Assembly: GCA_903919075.1 (NCBI GenBank)
Contig: CAIXGR010000032.1
Location: 1 to 57,328, forward strand
Origin: an uncultured Bacteroidota bacterium
GTDB lineage: Bacteria; Bacteroidota; Bacteroidia; Chitinophagales; LD1
Reading direction: 5' to 3'
DNA length: 57,328 nucleotides
Of this stretch, positions 55,101 to 57,328 are shown piece after piece. The position numbers were made by a program, and so were the translations under genes. A model generated the notes under the pieces. The model was not told where the DNA came from. It saw nothing but the letters and a program-made list of their open reading frames with translations, and did no database searches. The stretch's first letter is position 1; each line of letters begins with the position of its first letter.

Positions 55101-56285
55101 ATCCACTTTGGTAAAGAAGCGCTGGATGCGTTTTGGCGAAACGGTTTCCAATTCCTGTTTGGTGTAAACACCAATGCGGGCTTTGCCAATTGCCTGAGCG
55201 CTGAGGTCGTTGGCAAAAATCTGAACGGGTGTGCTGGTTGTCTGGCTTCCCTGAATTTCAAGCAACATCATGGCAATAGAATACGCTTCTTCACCTGTGG
55301 CACAGGCAGGAACCCAAATACGCAACGACTCGCCAGTTTTCTTTCTTTTGAGCAATTTCGGGAAAAGATTTTCTTTTAAATATTTATGTGTGTCGGTGTC
55401 GCGGAAAAAACTGGTTACATTAATCAATAAATCTTGGTAGAGAATATCTATCTCTTCATTTTTTTGCGTAAGCATTTTTGCATATTCACGGAGCGTGGTT
55501 ATTTTATACAACAACATTCTACGGATAATGCGCCTCTTGATAGTGTTCATTTTATATACGCTAAAATCAACACCTGTGGCTTTGTGTAATTGGTTGAGAA
55601 TAATTTTTAAATCGGGATTACTGTTGTCAATCAAATCTTCTTCACCATTTTTTACTCCAATTGTTTTTATAAGAGGATGTTTACTTAGCCGCCCTAATTC
55701 AAGAGCAATTTCTTTTGGCGATAAAATATAATCAACCATGCCCGTGGCAATTGCAGAGTGGGGCATGCTTGCGAATTTTGCAGTGTCGTCCTGCGCAAAA
55801 GTTAAACCGCCTTCCTGCTTAATGTCTTTAATACCGAGGGTGCCATCGCTTGCACTACCCGAAAGAACGATGCCGATAACTCTTTCTTTTTGAGCGTGGG
55901 CAAGGGATGAGAAAAGAATATCAATGGATATAGCCGCGCTGTTTTCTGAACGGGGAATTAATTTTATATGTCCGTCTGTTACTTCAATTCCTTTGTTGTA
56001 TGGAATTACAAAAATATTATCGGGCTTTATTTTATCCATGTCATCAATCTCCTGCACTATCATTTTTGTCTTCTTGGACAAAATTTCAGTCAACATGCTT
56101 TTGTGGTCGGGGCTTAGGTGCTGCACATAAATAAAAGCCATACCCGTGTCGGCCGGAAGATATTTTAATAACTCCATCATAGCTTCCAATCCACCAGCTG
56201 ATGCGCCAATGGCGACTACTGGAAAAGAATTTTCTTTGATTTCTTTTTTGGCAGTAGGTTTTTTTGGGTTCGAAGTTCTTTTCAT
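52134..56285 (-). CDS. CheB-CheR-PAS-histidine kinase fusion
   Basis: A 1,383-residue multidomain protein. CheB-like methylesterase (about 20-205) has the catalytic Ser29 in GASAGG, His56 in VQHLSPDH and Asp147 in GSASDG. CheR-like methyltransferase (about 220-480) has SFFRDTDT, the SAM-binding PACATGEEAYS, and a later CCNLFIYFDNAAQKKA. A Glu/Ala-rich coiled coil (about 670-770, ELQSANEEVVSSNEE) follows, then three PAS domains (roughly 775-1145), HisKA with His1161 in SSHDLQEPLR, and the ATPase domain (NALKFSN, DNGIGF, GTGIGLAI). No membrane segment is seen. Such fusions occur outside chemotaxis in Bacteroidota and Proteobacteria. It is flanked by two response regulators in a tight operon, overlapping the first by 4 bp. 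Confidence 0.95.
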   Translation of the reverse strand: MKRTSNPKKPTAKKEIKENSFPVVAIGASAGGLEAMMELLKYLPADTGMAFIYVQHLSPDHKSMLTEILSKKTKMIVQEIDDMDKIKPDNIFVIPYNKGIEVTDGHIKLIPRSENSAAISIDILFSSLAHAQKERVIGIVLSGSASDGTLGIKDIKQEGGLTFAQDDTAKFASMPHSAIATGMVDYILSPKEIALELGRLSKHPLIKTIGVKNGEEDLIDNSNPDLKIILNQLHKATGVDFSVYKMNTIKRRIIRRMLLYKITTLREYAKMLTQKNEEIDILYQDLLINVTSFFRDTDTHKYLKENLFPKLLKRKKTGESLRIWVPACATGEEAYSIAMMLLEIQGSQTTSTPVQIFANDLSAQAIGKARIGVYTKQELETVSPKRIQRFFTKVDGSFRVNKAVRDMCVFAPHNILHDPPFSRLDFISCCNLFIYFDNAAQKKAVNTFHYALNDDGFLMLGKSENISQSTNLFTGFNKKYKIFSRKINSGTRTLPALLPRYTQQTLIEKNVPVAGKNKAPKNTFVNHNGLDNAIDAVLVSEFMPASVVINHQMEIVQFRGTTDLFLTHPKGKATFNILKMARPEIAFELRNAISKVIKTKHRIRKSGIEIKINSGVKSISVEVVPLKIESDEPLLLILFSEQEQTEIFSQQDKGGKNNSLAKDRRIKKLEQELAAAHADALAIAQEQEAYTEELQSANEEVVSSNEELQTVNEELETSKEEIESANEELTTTNQELQTRNDLLNEAYGYSEAVFATIHEPMLVLDKNLRVKSANKTFYKIFHVKEEETEGILLYDLGNKQWNIPRLRELLEDLLPKNTHFHDFEITHTFPLIGEKKMLLNARRIIQKMNHEELILLAISDITEQAAARRKIEESDKRYNMMLMQSPFAFAILKGKDMVVAMANDAIKQMWDKGNKIEGKPLIEILPEIKDQEFPALLQKVYTTGIPYMANESLARVKRKGKMEDVYFNFVYQPYLETDETISGVTIIAIEVTPEAEFNKKMKASEENFRQLAELLPQKISQADAAGNVFFYNQNWLNYSGLSIEELKNGGWEKIMHPDERTEITKRWQHSIKTGRNFEMELRLLNKKGEYKWHLSLATAIKDDKGNIVKWIGAATEIQKQVEQRTELERAVENRTNELKQSNEELKKMNKELESFTFISSHDLQEPLRKIQTLAGRILEKENQNLSDHGKNYFHLMQDAAQRMQTLLQDLLSFSRLNTAHRKFETTYLNKIIEEVKEEFKEAIAEKHATIEIKEICAVKIIHFQFRQLMYNLIGNALKFSNPKIPPHIIIKSHNIKYSKLNIANLPPQKEYCRITVSDNGIGFEKEFAENIFEVFQKLHDKEEYEGTGIGLAIVKKIVENHNGVITATSKPNKGTTFDIYIPA

Positions 56286-56755
56286 TTCTTATCGGGAATT
56301 ATTATGGAATCGCCTGTAATCATAAATTTTTCTTCGCCCGGCAAAGGGGGATTTTCTTTGGTTATAAGTGTAAGCGCTTCATAAATTACTTTTTTCAGTT
56401 GCGAAAAATCCGCGGGCTTGGAGATGTAATAGTGCGCCGCGTCCCTGTAAACTTTCTTAACAGTGTCAAAATCTGAAGCGGTGGAGAATATAATAACAGG
56501 AAGCTTTTCGAGGTCTGTACTGCGTTTTATTTCTCCTAAAGATGCGAAACCGTTTTTGCGCGGCATGTTAAGGTCAAGGAAAAGAACATCGGGCAGCTTG
56601 TTTCCTTTTTTGGTAATCGCTTCAATCAGTTGTTCGCCATTATTCACTGTGGTAAGACTGGTGGATAGCGGTAATTCTTCCAAAGCTTCTTTGAAAAGAA
56701 GGCAATCGGCCTTGTCGTCATCGGCAAGAAGTATGTTGATGTTTTGTGCAATCAT
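56282..56755 (-). CDS. Single-domain response regulator (upstream of the CheB-CheR kinase)
   Basis: A 157-residue receiver with a 30-residue C-terminal tail (ENPPLPGEEKFMITGDSIIIPDKK). Acidic pocket Asp12-Asp14, phosphoacceptor Asp61 in LDLNMPRKNG, Ser91 in IFSTAS and Lys113 in ISKPADF. The end overlaps the start of the kinase gene by 4 bp (translational coupling). First gene of the operon; the promoter should lie above 56755. The tail beyond the receiver is unusual for this type and may be an interaction motif. Confidence 0.92.
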   Translation of the reverse strand: MIAQNINILLADDDKADCLLFKEALEELPLSTSLTTVNNGEQLIEAITKKGNKLPDVLFLDLNMPRKNGFASLGEIKRSTDLEKLPVIIFSTASDFDTVKKVYRDAAHYYISKPADFSQLKKVIYEALTLITKENPPLPGEEKFMITGDSIIIPDKK

Positions 56756-57151
56756 ATCTGCTAAGGTAAGAATCTACGCATGAAATAGTATTAATACAGC
56801 AGCTAGCCTAAATGGAAGCGTATAGCGTAGAAAGTAACATTTTCGGGCTCTATTCGTTCTTCGCTTCGGCAACCTGTTGTGATATAATCATATTAGTTCA
56901 CTTTATTTCCATTCCCAGAAAAGAACATGTCAAATAATATGCGAGAGCATTATGTAAACATAGGAAATCCTTTGAAACCATGTGCATGTTATGGCGCATG
57001 TATAGAAATGAGTAATGGATTTGGGCAGATTGTTTGTAAACAAAAATAAAATTACCGCTAAAAGGGCCATGCAATTCATTAGACGGGTATAAGTTTTATG
57101 CCTTGCTGTAGAGTGTATGTCTTCAAACCAAAGTGAACTTTTAGAGAGTTT
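56756..57151. other. Spacer between regulator operon and transposase
   Basis: About 400 bp, AT-rich. One short Cys-containing frame (56927-57049) is listed separately. The region next to the transposase end (57105-57151) should hold one terminal repeat of the insertion sequence, but the other end lies outside the window, so it cannot be confirmed. Confidence 0.4.
56927..57049 (+). CDS. Possible small Cys-containing protein
   Basis: A 40-residue frame from ATG to TAA, rich in Cys (PCACYGACIE and QIVCK). Four Cys with spacing C-x-C-x3-C and a later C could bind metal or form disulfides. An AAAAGAAC leader precedes the ATG. No signal peptide; no family recognised. Too short to be sure: chance is a real alternative. 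Confidence 0.3.
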   Translation: MSNNMREHYVNIGNPLKPCACYGACIEMSNGFGQIVCKQK

Positions 57152-57328
57152 TCAATTCAGAGAATTTAAATTTGTGAATGCAAAGTTAGAAGATTTGTTT
57201 TTAAAGTAAATACTTCTTCTGTCATTTAATGTTTTGGCTTTTATTTTTTCCCTCATTTCTATGATTTTGTTAGCCCTGCCATAGTAAGTATCAGCAGGTG
57301 TTACATTGTTTAATGATTCGTGATAACG
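57152..57328 (-). CDS. IS3/IS481-type transposase, C-terminal end (partial)
   Basis: The last 58 residues of a DDE transposase, open at the window edge: RYHESLNNVTPADTYYGRAN and EMREKIKAKTLNDRR. The pattern R-Y-H-E-S-L-N-N-V-T-P-A-D..Y.GR is the characteristic end of the integrase core in IS3 and IS481 family transposases. The stop is TGA at 57152-57154. The extension after DRR (SIYFKNKSS...) is longer than usual. The rest of the element, its terminal repeats and the target duplication are outside or not visible. Confidence 0.85.
   Translation of the reverse strand, partial: RYHESLNNVTPADTYYGRANKIIEMREKIKAKTLNDRRSIYFKNKSSNFAFTNLNSLN

Overview
This window comes from a member of the Bacteroidota, probably a Chitinophagales- or Sphingobacteriales-like bacterium. 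The signs are seven secreted proteins with type IX secretion (T9SS) C-terminal sorting domains, a TonB-dependent receptor with a carboxypeptidase-like regulatory N-terminus, a DUF5689 lipoprotein, SprB-type repeats, and AT-rich intergenic DNA with few clear Shine-Dalgarno sites. No rRNA, tRNA, CRISPR array or replication origin was found. Genus and species cannot be told from the sequence alone.

Layout. 1-7.4 kb (minus): a bacterial alpha-2-macroglobulin, split by a one-base frameshift, followed by penicillin-binding protein 1C (cut by the window start); this is the known periplasmic defence/repair pair. 8.0-10.6 kb (minus): a CHASE3-PAS-PAS histidine kinase overlapping a single-domain response regulator. 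10.7-19.5 kb: a MarR-type regulator divergent from a giant T9SS repeat adhesin (about 2,540 residues if a one-base frameshift is repaired) and a small Cys-containing protein; two identical 12-bp palindromes lie in the divergent promoter region. 19.7-21.8 kb: small secreted proteins and a Peptidase_S74 (endosialidase chaperone) protein. 22.0-26.1 kb: a metabolic-looking cassette of an EthD-type protein, an SDR oxidoreductase, a sulfotransferase and a DUF1214 protein. 26.2-28.8 kb: an AT-rich orphan PD-(D/E)XK nuclease in a repeat-rich island, with a DMT transporter remnant beside it. 28.8-35.0 kb: small secreted proteins, a DUF1801/YdeI protein, a SNF2-family helicase and a DUF975 membrane protein. 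35.1-40.2 kb: T9SS cargo proteins and an RDD-like membrane protein. 40.4-50.6 kb: a secreted S1/P1 nuclease divergent from a TonB receptor/DUF5689 lipoprotein pair, then a run of T9SS cargo (two tandem paralogues of an unnamed family, a phosphoesterase, a type B SprB-repeat protein). 51.7-56.8 kb (minus): an operon of response regulator, CheB-CheR-PAS-histidine kinase fusion, response regulator. The window ends in a transposase C-terminus.

How the parts fit together. Much of the window encodes envelope or exported products: envelope defence (alpha-2-macroglobulin/PBP1C), adhesion, gliding-associated secretion, and possibly scavenging of extracellular nucleic acid or phosphate (nuclease, receptor, lipoprotein, phosphoesterase). 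The two kinase systems both use response regulators without output domains.

Most worth a second look: the orphan nuclease island with inverted flanking repeats, the strong over-representation of the palindrome ACCGGT with sharp local deserts, the DUF1214/sulfotransferase/SDR/EthD cassette, the tandem unnamed T9SS family, and the palindrome pair between the MarR gene and the adhesin. Two large genes each carry one single-base frameshift, so local sequence errors should be considered before calling them pseudogenes.
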